DNA of 64,000 bases from Planctomycetota bacterium (GTDB lineage Bacteria > Planctomycetota > UBA8742 > UBA2392): positions 145,778 to 209,777 of the forward strand of contig JAHBXZ010000009.1 of assembly GCA_019636215.1 (NCBI GenBank), read 5' to 3'. The notes beneath the pieces were generated by a model. The model was not told the DNA's origin. It did no database searches and saw nothing but the letters and a program-made list of their open reading frames with translations. Shown one piece after another: positions 8,339-16,967 of the stretch (positions within the stretch are counted from its first letter, which is position 1; each line of letters begins with the position of its first letter). Position numbers and translations under genes: made by a program.

Positions 8339-9436
8339 TCAGCTGTCGATCTGCTGCCAGAATTCGGCGGGCATGTCCTGGGCCAGGTGCAGCGCACCGT
8401 TGGCGCCGGCAAAGGCAGGTTCCTGCACGCGGGTCACGCGGCCACCACCCAGTTCATTGAGTTTGCGTTCAATGGCCTTGTCCAGGCCGATGATCTGGCT
8501 TCCGCCGCCGGCCAGCAGCACGTTGTTGCGCATGTTGGCCTGGAACTCGGGGTCGTAATCGCCAATCAGGTCGTGCAGGCTGCCGACAATCTCGGGGACA
8601 ATGCTTTCCACGGCTTCGCGCACCTGGGCGGTGATGTCGAACTCGCGGGGCACGCCGCGCACCGGCAGGGTGACCTTGACGGGTTCGTCCACCTTGGCCA
8701 GTGCGGCAAATTTCTCCTTGAAGCCCTTGACCATGTTGACGGTGAAGCTGGCCTCGGGGTATGCGGCCTTCAGCAGCTCAAACAGGCGGCGGTCCACGGC
8801 GTCGCCGGCGGCGCTGACGGTGATCTGGTCTTCGGGCTGGGGCAGGCTGCCGTGCATGCGGCAAAGGTCGGTGGTGCCGGCGCCGATGTCGATTACCAGC
8901 GTGTCGGTGAGAAACTGCAGGCCGTAGGCGACGGCGAAGGGCTCGCTGCAGATCATCACGCAATCAAGGATGCCGCGGGCGGCATCCAGCAGCGCCTTCT
9001 GGCTGTGGATGCTGGCCTGGGCGGGCGCGCCGATCACGGCGTAGATCAGGTCGTCGGGGCGGGGCTTGGCCAGCTGCAGCACGTGCTGCATCAGGTCGCG
9101 CACGGCAAGGGCCTGCTTGGCCGGGTCGCGGTTGAGCGCGCCGTCCATCTCGGCGTACTTCACGTCGCCCTTCTGCATGGGGCGGTAGACGTCGCAGGAG
9201 TGCTTGGCGCGCCAGGCCTCGGCGCCGAACAGCTTGTCTTTGCCCAGGGCGCGCTGGGAGATCAGGTCGCGCGGGTAGGCCACAATGCTGTCGACTGTGG
9301 TGCGGTTGCCGTTGCTGGCGGCAATGGCGGTGTGGCTGGTGCCAAGGTCAATGCCGACGAACAGGACACCGGCTTCAGGCTTGGACTGGGGGGCATTGGC
9401 GTTGGGCTGCATGGCGATCTCCATGGAAGTTTCCAT
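8339..9436 (-). CDS. MamK-like bacterial actin
   Basis: A 365-residue actin/Hsp70-superfamily ATPase. Phosphate 1 loop: GIDLGTSHTAIAASNG; phosphate 2: VIDIGAGTTDLCRMHG; adenosine motif: NVLLAGGGSQIIGL. The exact wording GIDLGTSHTA, AVIGAPAQAS, PEDQITVSAAGDAVDRRL and the C-terminal ALHLAQDMPAEFWQQ match the magnetosome actin MamK more closely than MreB or ParM, as far as I can recall those sequences. Three in-frame ATGs lie at the start (complement of 9436, 9424 and 9412); the third has a GGAG six bases upstream and may be the real start, leaving MQPNANAPQSKP. It should polymerise into cytoplasmic filaments; no mam genes are nearby, so a role in magnetosome placement is not supported. Confidence 0.82.
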   Translation of the reverse strand: METSMEIAMQPNANAPQSKPEAGVLFVGIDLGTSHTAIAASNGNRTTVDSIVAYPRDLISQRALGKDKLFGAEAWRAKHSCDVYRPMQKGDVKYAEMDGALNRDPAKQALAVRDLMQHVLQLAKPRPDDLIYAVIGAPAQASIHSQKALLDAARGILDCVMICSEPFAVAYGLQFLTDTLVIDIGAGTTDLCRMHGSLPQPEDQITVSAAGDAVDRRLFELLKAAYPEASFTVNMVKGFKEKFAALAKVDEPVKVTLPVRGVPREFDITAQVREAVESIVPEIVGSLHDLIGDYDPEFQANMRNNVLLAGGGSQIIGLDKAIERKLNELGGGRVTRVQEPAFAGANGALHLAQDMPAEFWQQIDS

Positions 9437-9506
9437 GGAATCGGCATTCCGGTGCCCGGAACTTCATGAAAGTAGGGAAGTCAGGGGCCAATTTTCAGCC
9501 CAATGG

Positions 9507-9535
9507 CATGCGGCGGCCGGGTAGGCCGCCGCATG
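9507..9535 (-). terminator. Intrinsic terminator-like hairpin of the charged-repeat lipoprotein
   Basis: CATGCGGCGGCC and GGCCGCCGCATG form a perfect 12-bp stem with a GGGTA loop, starting 26 bases past the end of the lipoprotein gene on the minus strand. The downstream tail contains AAAATT rather than a pure T-run. Confidence 0.6.
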
Positions 9536-9560
9536 GTTTGGTGGGTGAGCAGGGCTGCGG

Positions 9561-12329
9561 TTACTTCTTCTTGTCTTTGTCTTCTTTCTCTTTCTTTTCG
9601 CGCTCTTCCTTTTCCTTCTTTTCCTTCTCCTGCTTTTCCTTTTCGTCCTTCTCTTTCTTCTCTTTCTTCTCTTTCTCGTTCTTTTCGCGTTCTTCCTGTT
9701 CTTTCTTTTCTTTCTCGGCCTTTTCGCGCTCGGCCTTTTCTTTCGCCTCTTTGTCTTCGCGTTCCTTCTTTTCGCGGTCGGCCTTTTCTTTCTCGGCGCG
9801 CTCCTTCTCTTCCTTCTCTTTGCGCTCCTTTTCGGCCTTCTCGCGCTTCTCTCGTTCTTCCTGTTCCTTGCGTTCCTTCTCGGCCTTTTCCTTCTTCTCT
9901 CTTTCCTCGCGTTCCTTCTTTTCGCGGTCAGCCCTTTCTTTCTCGGCGCGTTCTTTCTCTTCCTTCTCTTTGCGTTCTTTCTCGGCCTTTTCCTTCTTCT
10001 CCCGCTCCTCGCGTTCCTTCTTTTCGCGGTCAGCCTTTTCTTTCTCGGCGCGCTCCTTCTCTTCCTTCTCTTTGCGCTCCTTTTCGGCCTTCTCGCGCTT
10101 CTCGCGTTCTTCCTGTTCCTTGCGGTCCTTCTCGGCCTTTTCGCGCTTCTCGCGTTCTTCCTGTTCCTTGCGGTCCTTCTCGGCCTTTTCCTTCTTCTCT
10201 CTTTCCTCGCGTTCCTTCTTTTCGCGGTCAGCCTTTTCCTTCTCGGCGCGTTCTTTCTCTTCCTTCTCTTTGCGTTCTTTCTCGGCCTTTTCCTTCTTCT
10301 CCCGATCCTCGCGTTCCTTCTTTTCGCGGTCAGCCTTTTCTTTCTCGGCGCGTTCCTTCTCTTCCTTCTCTTTGCGCTCTTTCTCGGCCTTCTCTTTCTT
10401 TTCGCGCTCCTCGCGTTCCTTCTTCTCGCGGTCAGCCTTTTCCTTCTCGGCGCGTTCTTTCTCTTCCTTCTCTTTGCGTTCCTTCTCGGCCTTTTCCTTC
10501 TTCTCGCGCTCCTCGCGTTCTTTCTTCTCGCGGTCAGCCTTTTCCTTCTCGGCGCGCTCTTTCTCTTCCTTCTCCTTGCGCTCCTTCTCGGCCTTTTCCT
10601 TCTTCTCCCGCTCCTCGCGTTCCTTCTTCTCGCGGTCAGCCTTTTCCTTCTCGGCGCGCTCTTTCTCTTCCTTCTCCTTGCGCTCCTTCTCGGCCTTCTC
10701 GCGCTTCTCGCGTTCTTCCTGCTCTTTGCGCTCCTTTTCGGCCTTCTCCTTCCTTTCCCGCTCCTCGCGTTCCTTCTTCTCGCGGTCAGCCTTTTCCTTC
10801 TCGGCGCGCTCTTTCTCTTCCTTCTCTTTGCGCTCCTTCTCGGCCTTTTCCTTCTTCTCCCGCTCCTCGCGTTCCTTCTTTTCGCGGTCAGCCTTTTCTT
10901 TCTCGGCGCGTTCTTTCTCTTCCTTCTCTTTGCGTTCCTTCTCGGCCTTTTCCTTCTTCTCGCGCTCCTCGCGTTCCTTCTTTTCGCGGTCAGCCCTTTC
11001 TTTCTCGGCGCGTTCTTTCTCTTCCTTCTCTTTGCGCTCTTTCTCGGCCTTCTCTTTCTTTTCGCGCTCCTCGCGTTCCTTCTTTTCGCGGTCGGCTTTT
11101 TCCTTCTCGGCGCGTTCTTTCTCTTCCTTCTCCTTGCGCTCTTTCTCGGCCTTTTCCTTCTTCTCCCGCTCCTCGCGTTCCTTCTTTTCGCGGTCAGCCT
11201 TTTCCTTCTCGGCGCGTTCTTTCTCTTCCTTCTCCTTGCGCTCCTTCTCGGCCTTCTCTTTCTTCTCCCGCTCCTCGCGTTCTTTCTTCTCGCGGTCGGC
11301 CTTTTCTTTCTCGGCCTTCTCGCGCTCTTCCTTCTCTTTGCGCTCTTTCTCGGCCTTTTCCTTCTTCTCTCGTTCCTCGCGTTCCCTGCGTTCGCGATCG
11401 GCCTTTTCACGCTTCTCGCGTTCTTCCGCCTCTTTGCGCTCCTTCTCTTCCCGTTCCTTCTCGGCCTTGTCTTTCTTGACCTTGGGGCGATAGACGTGCA
11501 GCTTCTCGCCGTCGTCCTGCTTGTTGCCCGGGGTCTTGTGATCCGGCGCGTCCTGGATTTTGCGGCGTGGTGGCTGCTTGCCGGTGTACTTTTCGGCCTC
11601 GTCGTACCGGATGCAGTCGTTCACCGGCCTGCCGCTGACGACCACCAGGCTGCCGCGCACGCTGCAACGGCCCAGCAGCGCGCGTGTTTCGCGCCGGTGC
11701 ACGATGAATATCTTCAGGTTTGGCGCGCAGAAGTGCCTGTGCAGCACAAACACCCATGCGAATTCGTGGACCTCGGTGTCCCAACGCACGTCATGCACAT
11801 GAATGCCGGCGCTGTAGGACCACCGGCAGGACGGCGGCAACGGCGCCCAGCCCACATAGCCGCCGCCTTCGCGCCAGACCACCCAGCCGCCACTCCACTC
11901 ATAGCCCGGCACCCAGTACCAGCGGCTGTTGATGTGGGTCCAGCGGCCGTAGTGCTCGCAGGCCCAGCCCCACTCGTAATCGCTGACCCAGTACCAGCCA
12001 AAGTCGTCTACCCACACCCAGTGGCCACGGCTGTACGGGCGCCAGTCATCGTCCACATCGCGGGGGGTCCAGCACTGGCCATAGCCCGAGACTTCAACCC
12101 AGGTGCCAAAGGGCGCCAGGGGCTCGTGAAAGTGAGTGATCTCGATCTCGACAATCACCGGCTCAGGCCGCGGCTCCGGGCGCGGCTCGGGCCGGGGTTC
12201 CGGTTGTGGCTGTCGGTTGCTGGTGTGGTCGGGGTCGTTGTCGATGTACACCGTCCGCGTGTAGCAACCACTGACCGCCGCCATCATCAGCGCCAATGCC
12301 GCCAGCAACATGTTCGTGCGAAGTTTCAT
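9561..12329 (-). CDS. Giant lipoprotein: YXWGXW-like domain plus about 635-residue charged repeat
   Basis: A 922-residue protein from the ATG complementary to 12327-12329, chosen because GGAGG lies five bases upstream (a second ATG four codons earlier overlaps that site). The signal ends in a lipobox AVSGC, so Cys22 should be lipidated. A PEPRP-rich linker follows. Next comes an aromatic domain (GHWVWVDDFGWYWVSDYEWG, RWYWVPGYEW, GGYVGWAPLPP) of the DUF6600/YXWGXW type seen in envelope proteins. From about residue 285 to the end, nearly every residue is E, K, R, D or A, built from 34-residue units such as EKEEKERAEKEKADREKK. This should form a very long single alpha-helix or coiled coil reaching through the periplasm. 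Function unknown. Confidence 0.8.
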   Translation of the reverse strand: MKLRTNMLLAALALMMAAVSGCYTRTVYIDNDPDHTSNRQPQPEPRPEPRPEPRPEPVIVEIEITHFHEPLAPFGTWVEVSGYGQCWTPRDVDDDWRPYSRGHWVWVDDFGWYWVSDYEWGWACEHYGRWTHINSRWYWVPGYEWSGGWVVWREGGGYVGWAPLPPSCRWSYSAGIHVHDVRWDTEVHEFAWVFVLHRHFCAPNLKIFIVHRRETRALLGRCSVRGSLVVVSGRPVNDCIRYDEAEKYTGKQPPRRKIQDAPDHKTPGNKQDDGEKLHVYRPKVKKDKAEKEREEKERKEAEEREKREKADRERREREEREKKEKAEKERKEKEEREKAEKEKADREKKEREEREKKEKAEKERKEKEEKERAEKEKADREKKEREEREKKEKAEKERKEKEEKERAEKEKADREKKEREEREKKEKAEKERKEKEEKERAEKERADREKKEREEREKKEKAEKERKEKEEKERAEKEKADREKKEREEREKKEKAEKERKEKEEKERAEKEKADREKKEREERERKEKAEKERKEQEEREKREKAEKERKEKEEKERAEKEKADREKKEREEREKKEKAEKERKEKEEKERAEKEKADREKKEREEREKKEKAEKERKEKEEKERAEKEKADREKKEREEREKKEKAEKERKEKEEKERAEKEKADREKKEREDREKKEKAEKERKEKEEKERAEKEKADREKKEREEREKKEKAEKDRKEQEEREKREKAEKDRKEQEEREKREKAEKERKEKEEKERAEKEKADREKKEREEREKKEKAEKERKEKEEKERAEKERADREKKEREEREKKEKAEKERKEQEEREKREKAEKERKEKEEKERAEKEKADREKKEREDKEAKEKAEREKAEKEKKEQEEREKNEKEKKEKKEKDEKEKQEKEKKEKEEREKKEKEDKDKKK
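9564..11480 (-). repeat. 102-bp tandem repeat array coding for charged 34-residue units
   Basis: About 14 units, each marked by ADREKKERE(E/D), recur every 102 bases inside the lipoprotein gene. 48-bp sub-units (reading REKREKAEKERKEQEE) are inserted between some of them. Units differ at synonymous sites and by occasional K/R or E/D exchanges. Because the repeat has no stop codons in several frames, long spurious reading frames appear on both strands. Confidence 0.92.
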
Positions 12330-12710
12330 CCCATCCTCCATGCCTCAGGCCGCCGCAGTTCCCGGCCGGCCGTGCGCGGCAATCATACCCACAAGCCCGT
12401 CGCAACGCCCCAAAATGCCTCTCATGCCCAGTGACGCAGGCCGCAACCCGGAGTTGCAGCCAAAAATCTGGCATGCCGGCCTTGCGATACCCGCACCTGC
12501 CTGTGCCTCCCCGCATTGACCGAATTGCCGCTGGCTGCGATACTTGCGCTGTTGCGAAACCTCCCCTTACGGCGACTTCGGTCTGCCGCGGGGACTTTCG
12601 CTTTTGGGGATGCCCGTCACTCGGTTTTGGGTTCCGTGACAGGAACCGCAGGCATTCAGGGAAAGGGATGCACCCCTTTGTGGAACTAGGGCTGCACCCC
12701 AAGGGCACAC
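12330..12710. other. Divergent intergenic region with candidate promoter
   Basis: This 381-base gap separates the divergent lipoprotein and kinase genes. A candidate plus-strand promoter lies at 12516-12544. The pair GGATGCACCCCTTTG and GGGCTGCACCCCAAGGG just before the kinase start is a degenerate repeat of GCACCCC. No gene is visible. Confidence 0.5.
12516..12544 (+). promoter_or_regulatory. Candidate promoter of the kinase operon
   Basis: TTGACC (12516-12521), 17 bases, then GATACT (12539-12544): five of six and four of six matches to the sigma70 boxes with ideal spacing. It would give a leader of about 160 bases to the kinase start. Confidence 0.35.
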
Positions 12711-15566
12711 ATGCCACGGCTGCTGGTTGAAAAAGGACCTGATCGAGGCAAGGCCGTCGCCATTGGCGCGGGCCAGCAGGTCGTTGTTGGCCGCGACAAC
12801 GCCGCCAACCTTCAGCTTTCCGACAACATGTGCTCGCGCCGGCACTTCCTGATTGCGGCCAAGGGCAGCGTGTTCGGCCTGAAAGACCTGGGCAGCGCCA
12901 ACGGAACGCTGGTCAACGGCCGGCGCATGGCCAGCGCCCACAGGCTGGAGTACGGCGACACGATCCAGATCGGCGAAACCCTGATCTCGTGGCTGCCAGA
13001 CGAGCAATCCGACCGATCCGGCGGCCTGATCGGCCAGCAGATCGGCGGCTATCGCATCGAACAGCGCCTGGGCCGCGGTGCCATGGGCACGGTGTACAAG
13101 GCCACGCAGATGTCCCTGGGTCGCACCGTGGCGTTGAAGGTGCTGTCGCCGGAGCTGACCAAGGACCCGAAGTTCTGCGACATGTTCCTGAAGGAAGCCC
13201 GCGCCGCGGGCGGCCTGAACCACAGCAACATCATCCAGGTGTATGACGTCGGCGACGAGGCCGGACAGTACTTCTTCAGCATGGAGTACGCGGCCAAGGG
13301 TTCCGTGCTGGATGAACTCAGCCAGCAGAAGACGCTGCCGCTGGCACGGGCCATCAAGGTGATTCGCGACGCCTGCGCGGCGCTGGATTACGCCGAGCGC
13401 AAAGGCCTGGTGCACCGCGATATCAAGCCCGACAACCTGATGGTAACCGAAGACGACACCGTCAAGCTGGGCGACCTGGGACTGGCCATGAGCACGGTGG
13501 AGCTTGAGGCCGAACAGGACGGCGTGTTCGGTACGCCGCATTACATCGCGCCGGAACAGGCGATGGGCAAGCCGATTGACCACCGCGCGGACATCTATGC
13601 GCTTGGCGCGAGCTTCTATCGGGTGCTGTCGGGCCGCACGCTGTTTGAGGGCGCCACGGTCAAAGAGATCCTGAAAAAGCAGGTGCGCGAGCCGCACGCG
13701 CCGATCACGAACTTTGTGCCTGACTGCCCCAAGGGCATCAGCACGATCATCGACCGCATGCTGGTCAAGAACCCGGCCGAGCGTTACCAGCACGCCAGCG
13801 ACATCGCCGCCGACCTTGCCAGCTTTGAGGCCATGCAGCAGCGCCAGGGCGGGCAGGTGGCCAACCCGCTGGCCGAGCGCCCGCGTTCGCTGCCGCCGGA
13901 ACACAGCCAGGAAATCGCAGCAGCCATGAAGTCGCGCAACCTTGCCTTGGGCGCGATTGCGGCCGGCGTTGCCGTGATTGCGCTGGTGATCATGCTGTAC
14001 CTGTTTGTGTTCAAGGGTGACCCGGTGGCCGACAACGGCGCGGGCAACGCGCCGATCGTCGCAGGCAACAGCGGCCCGGCTGTCAATGGTACCGGCAAGC
14101 CTGACGTCCGGCCCGATGTGGCCGAAGCCAATGAAAAACTGCGCGAGGCCCTGAGCATTGCCCAGTACGAGATCGGCCAGGAAGGCGCAGGCCGCAAGGA
14201 GTACGAGGGCGCAGTCAAGCGGCTGGGCGACGCCCTGGCCACGTGGATCAAGGCCAGTGATGAGATGAAAGAGCGTGTGCGTGTCAGGCGCACACAACTG
14301 GAAAGCGACCTGCGCCGCATGACCGAGCGCGCGGATGCCTATCGCGCGCAGTGGGAGGGCGTGCGCCAGGAAGTCACGGCCCTGGCGGAAGACTTCAAGT
14401 ACGTCGCCGGCAGCGAAAAGCTGGGTGCGTTTCTGAAAACCTTCGAAATCACGGACGCCGCAGACGCAGAGGTAAAGGCAGTTCAAGAGAGTGTCGAGAC
14501 CTACGCGCGCGTGGAGTACCCACTGGAGTTCCGCGCCATTGTCCAGGCATTCCAGGGTGCCGCGGCCAAGGAGCGCGACCGCGCACTGGCCGAAAAGGAC
14601 CCTGCGGCCAAACTCGCGGGCATGGAGGCACTGCTGGGCCGCGTCAACGGCAAACACGATGTCTGCGACGACGAAGAAACCCGCAAGCGCCTGAAGAATT
14701 TTGCGGGCGAGATTGAAAAACTGGTCAACATCCTGCGCGGCGACGCCGAACGCGCCGACCGCGAAAAGCTGGATGCGGCTTTCCGTGCCGCCAGCGGCGC
14801 GCTGGAAGAGGCCCTCAAGGCGGCTTCGCGTGAGGTCGCGCTGGGCAACTTTGTGCAGGCCGGGCGGCGCCTGGACGACTTTGAACTGACCAGCGTCGAG
14901 TACGCCCAGTACCGCAACCACGACCGCTTCGCCCCGATCCGCGACGACATCCAGCGCCGGCGCGACCAGACGGCGCTGCAGTTCGCGTCGGTTTCGTTCC
15001 TGGCCGGCAAGCTGCCGGGCCTTGTGGCGCAGCGCGATATCACCAAGCGCGTGCCCTGGCCCGAGGCCGTATCCAAGGAGTTCGGCGGCCCGGCCGTGGT
15101 GTTCAGCATGACTGCAGAAAGCCGCGTCAAGGACGGGGCTTGGGCGCTGGAACGCTCGGACAGCGGCCGCAACATGGGCGCCTGGTCCAGCACCCAGGTC
15201 ACCACTCCCGAACGCCGCAAGGCAATCGCCGGGGCGCTGGCATTTCTGCTTGCAAACGATGTCGGGTTTGCCTCGGCCATGTTGTTGACCCCGGCCGGCC
15301 AGAAGGCCCCCGCAGCCGCCGGCATCTTCGCGTGGCTGTGTGAATGGGAATGCTACGACGAAGCCTTTGCCTTCATTGACCTGGCCTGGAAGGACCCCAA
15401 GCTGACCGATGCCGCCAGGCCGCTGGTGCGCGAATACTACGCCTGGGGGCTGCTGGGCAAGTCGCTCGCTGCGGCAGAGGCCGGGCGATCCGCCGAGGCA
15501 ACCAACTGGTTGCGGATGCTGGAAGGGCAGTTTGCCGATACCCGGGCGAACAAAGGCCGGAAATAG
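12711..15566 (+). CDS. FHA-domain Ser/Thr protein kinase, membrane-spanning
   Basis: A 951-residue protein. Residues about 5-97 are an FHA phosphothreonine-binding domain (VVVGRDN, SDNMCSRRHF, DLGSANGTLVNG). Residues about 113-370 are a Hanks-type kinase: glycine loop LGRGAMGTV (120-128), VALK lysine 143, catalytic loop HRDIKPDN (235-242), metal-binding DLG (255-257, DFG in most kinases), and activation segment FGTPHYIAPEQA. A single membrane helix (LALGAIAAGVAVIALVIMLY, about 411-434) leads to a roughly 500-residue helical C-terminal region of unknown function on the other side of the membrane. It should phosphorylate proteins in response to an envelope signal. It is the first gene of a likely three-gene operon; the next start is ten bases away. 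Confidence 0.93.
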   Translation: MPRLLVEKGPDRGKAVAIGAGQQVVVGRDNAANLQLSDNMCSRRHFLIAAKGSVFGLKDLGSANGTLVNGRRMASAHRLEYGDTIQIGETLISWLPDEQSDRSGGLIGQQIGGYRIEQRLGRGAMGTVYKATQMSLGRTVALKVLSPELTKDPKFCDMFLKEARAAGGLNHSNIIQVYDVGDEAGQYFFSMEYAAKGSVLDELSQQKTLPLARAIKVIRDACAALDYAERKGLVHRDIKPDNLMVTEDDTVKLGDLGLAMSTVELEAEQDGVFGTPHYIAPEQAMGKPIDHRADIYALGASFYRVLSGRTLFEGATVKEILKKQVREPHAPITNFVPDCPKGISTIIDRMLVKNPAERYQHASDIAADLASFEAMQQRQGGQVANPLAERPRSLPPEHSQEIAAAMKSRNLALGAIAAGVAVIALVIMLYLFVFKGDPVADNGAGNAPIVAGNSGPAVNGTGKPDVRPDVAEANEKLREALSIAQYEIGQEGAGRKEYEGAVKRLGDALATWIKASDEMKERVRVRRTQLESDLRRMTERADAYRAQWEGVRQEVTALAEDFKYVAGSEKLGAFLKTFEITDAADAEVKAVQESVETYARVEYPLEFRAIVQAFQGAAAKERDRALAEKDPAAKLAGMEALLGRVNGKHDVCDDEETRKRLKNFAGEIEKLVNILRGDAERADREKLDAAFRAASGALEEALKAASREVALGNFVQAGRRLDDFELTSVEYAQYRNHDRFAPIRDDIQRRRDQTALQFASVSFLAGKLPGLVAQRDITKRVPWPEAVSKEFGGPAVVFSMTAESRVKDGAWALERSDSGRNMGAWSSTQVTTPERRKAIAGALAFLLANDVGFASAMLLTPAGQKAPAAAGIFAWLCEWECYDEAFAFIDLAWKDPKLTDAARPLVREYYAWGLLGKSLAAAEAGRSAEATNWLRMLEGQFADTRANKGRK

Positions 15567-15575
15567 CCGACCATC

Positions 15576-16967
15576 GTGGAACTGTCCTCCTTAGCCATTT
15601 TCACTGCACTGCTTGCCCTTTCGGCGTTCTTTTCGGGCACCGAGACGGCGTTGACCGCCATCAGCGATGTCACGCTGCAGAAGCTGTGCGATGGGGGCAA
15701 CCCCAAGGCCCGCCTGCTGCGGCGCATGCTGCAGAACAAGGGCCGCGTGATTGCCACGCTGCTGATCGGCAACAATGTCGTCAACACGGCGCTGGCGGTG
15801 TTTTCGACCCTGGTGTTTGACGCCTGGGCGCGAAGCTCGGGTGTGCTGCCGGCGGCCTGGGCACCCGTGGGCGCGTCGGTTTCGGCGGTTGTGTTTCTGC
15901 TGGTGTTCGGCGAGGTGCTGCCCAAGTCTATCGCGGTCAGTTTCTCGACACGCTGGGCCCTGATGGCCGCCTGGCCGGTGTTTTTGCTGATGTCGCTGCT
16001 GGCGCCGGTGACCTGGCTGCTGAACCGGCTGTCGGACGGGATGATGCTGCTGCTGGGCCGCAAGGCCGGAACGGACGACATCTTTGACGTCAAGCAGATC
16101 CATGCCATGGCCAACATGGGCGAGCAACAGGGCGTGATTGACGAACAGGAAGCCGAACTGATCCAGCGCGCCAGCCAGCTGAATGACACGCGGGTGCGCG
16201 AGATCATGATCCCGCGCACCGACGTAGCAGCCATTGATGTGGGCATGAGCCTGTCCAAGATCCGCGAGTACCTGCAGCGCAACAACTTTTCGCGCATCCC
16301 CGTGCACCGCGGCGAACTGGACGACATTGTCGGCGTGCTGCACTACAAGGATTTCCTGCGCCACGCCCCCGAACGCGACGAGGACTTTGAACTTGTCAGC
16401 TTTCTGCACAAGCCGCTGTTCGTGCCCGAAAACATGTTCATCGGCCACCTGCTGAAGCAGATGCAGGCGCGGCACGCTCACATGGCAATTGTGCTGGATG
16501 AATACGGCGGCACGTCAGGCCTGATTACCCTGGAAGACGTGGTGGAAATGCTGGTGGGCAAGATTGACGACGAATACGACGAGATCAGCACTCCGATTGA
16601 ACAGGTAGATGCCGCAACGGTAGAGGCCGACGCCCGGGCCACCGATGACGCGCTGTTTGAAAAGCTGGGCATGCACATGGACCCGTCGCTTACGGAAGGG
16701 TTCCATACCGTGGGTGGGCTTGCACTTACGGCGTTCGGGAATATTCCGTCGGAAGGCGACAAGACCACGTATCATGGCATGGAGATCACCGCGCTGCGCG
16801 TGAAAGGCAACCGTGTGCGGCGCGTGCGGGTGCGGAAGCTGACAGAAGAAGAGACCGCCGCCATCGGGCGTGAAAGCAGCCGCAGGCCGACATCGCGACT
16901 GCTGCCCGAGACGACGGGCCCGCAGCCGCAGGCAGACTCAGCACCGGCAGGAGAGAACAATGGGTGA
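15576..16967 (+). CDS. CNNM/HlyC-CorC family membrane protein (DUF21-CBS-CorC)
   Basis: A 463-residue protein starting at GTG 15576, ten bases after the kinase stop. Residues 1 to about 190 are a DUF21/CNNM transmembrane domain with the characteristic SAFFSGTETALTA and LLIGNNVVNTALAV. A CBS pair follows: VREIMIPRTDVAAIDVGMSL, RIPVHRGELDDIVGVLHYKDFL, HMAIVLDEYGGTSGLITLEDVVEMLVG. The C-terminal part (FHTVGGLALTAFGNIPSEGD) is the CorC/HlyC-associated domain. Family members export or sense Mg2+/Co2+; that activity is inferred. The gene ends eight bases inside the next gene, so translation of the two is probably coupled. Confidence 0.92.
   Translation: MELSSLAIFTALLALSAFFSGTETALTAISDVTLQKLCDGGNPKARLLRRMLQNKGRVIATLLIGNNVVNTALAVFSTLVFDAWARSSGVLPAAWAPVGASVSAVVFLLVFGEVLPKSIAVSFSTRWALMAAWPVFLLMSLLAPVTWLLNRLSDGMMLLLGRKAGTDDIFDVKQIHAMANMGEQQGVIDEQEAELIQRASQLNDTRVREIMIPRTDVAAIDVGMSLSKIREYLQRNNFSRIPVHRGELDDIVGVLHYKDFLRHAPERDEDFELVSFLHKPLFVPENMFIGHLLKQMQARHAHMAIVLDEYGGTSGLITLEDVVEMLVGKIDDEYDEISTPIEQVDAATVEADARATDDALFEKLGMHMDPSLTEGFHTVGGLALTAFGNIPSEGDKTTYHGMEITALRVKGNRVRRVRVRKLTEEETAAIGRESSRRPTSRLLPETTGPQPQADSAPAGENNG

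Noticed and set aside
9466..11493. Very long open frames (over 640 codons) on both strands over the charged-repeat lipoprotein
   Set aside because: They are by-products of a stop-free 102-bp repeat. Their translations are pure S/F/R or R/K/A low complexity without start signals, while the minus frame ending at 9561 has a lipobox and a folded N-terminal domain.
8339..12329. Magnetosome gene island
   Set aside because: Only a MamK-like actin is present; no mamA, B, M, E, O or mms genes are visible.
12567..14921. 784-codon minus frame opposite the FHA kinase
   Set aside because: The plus strand carries unmistakable FHA and kinase motifs; the minus frame has none.
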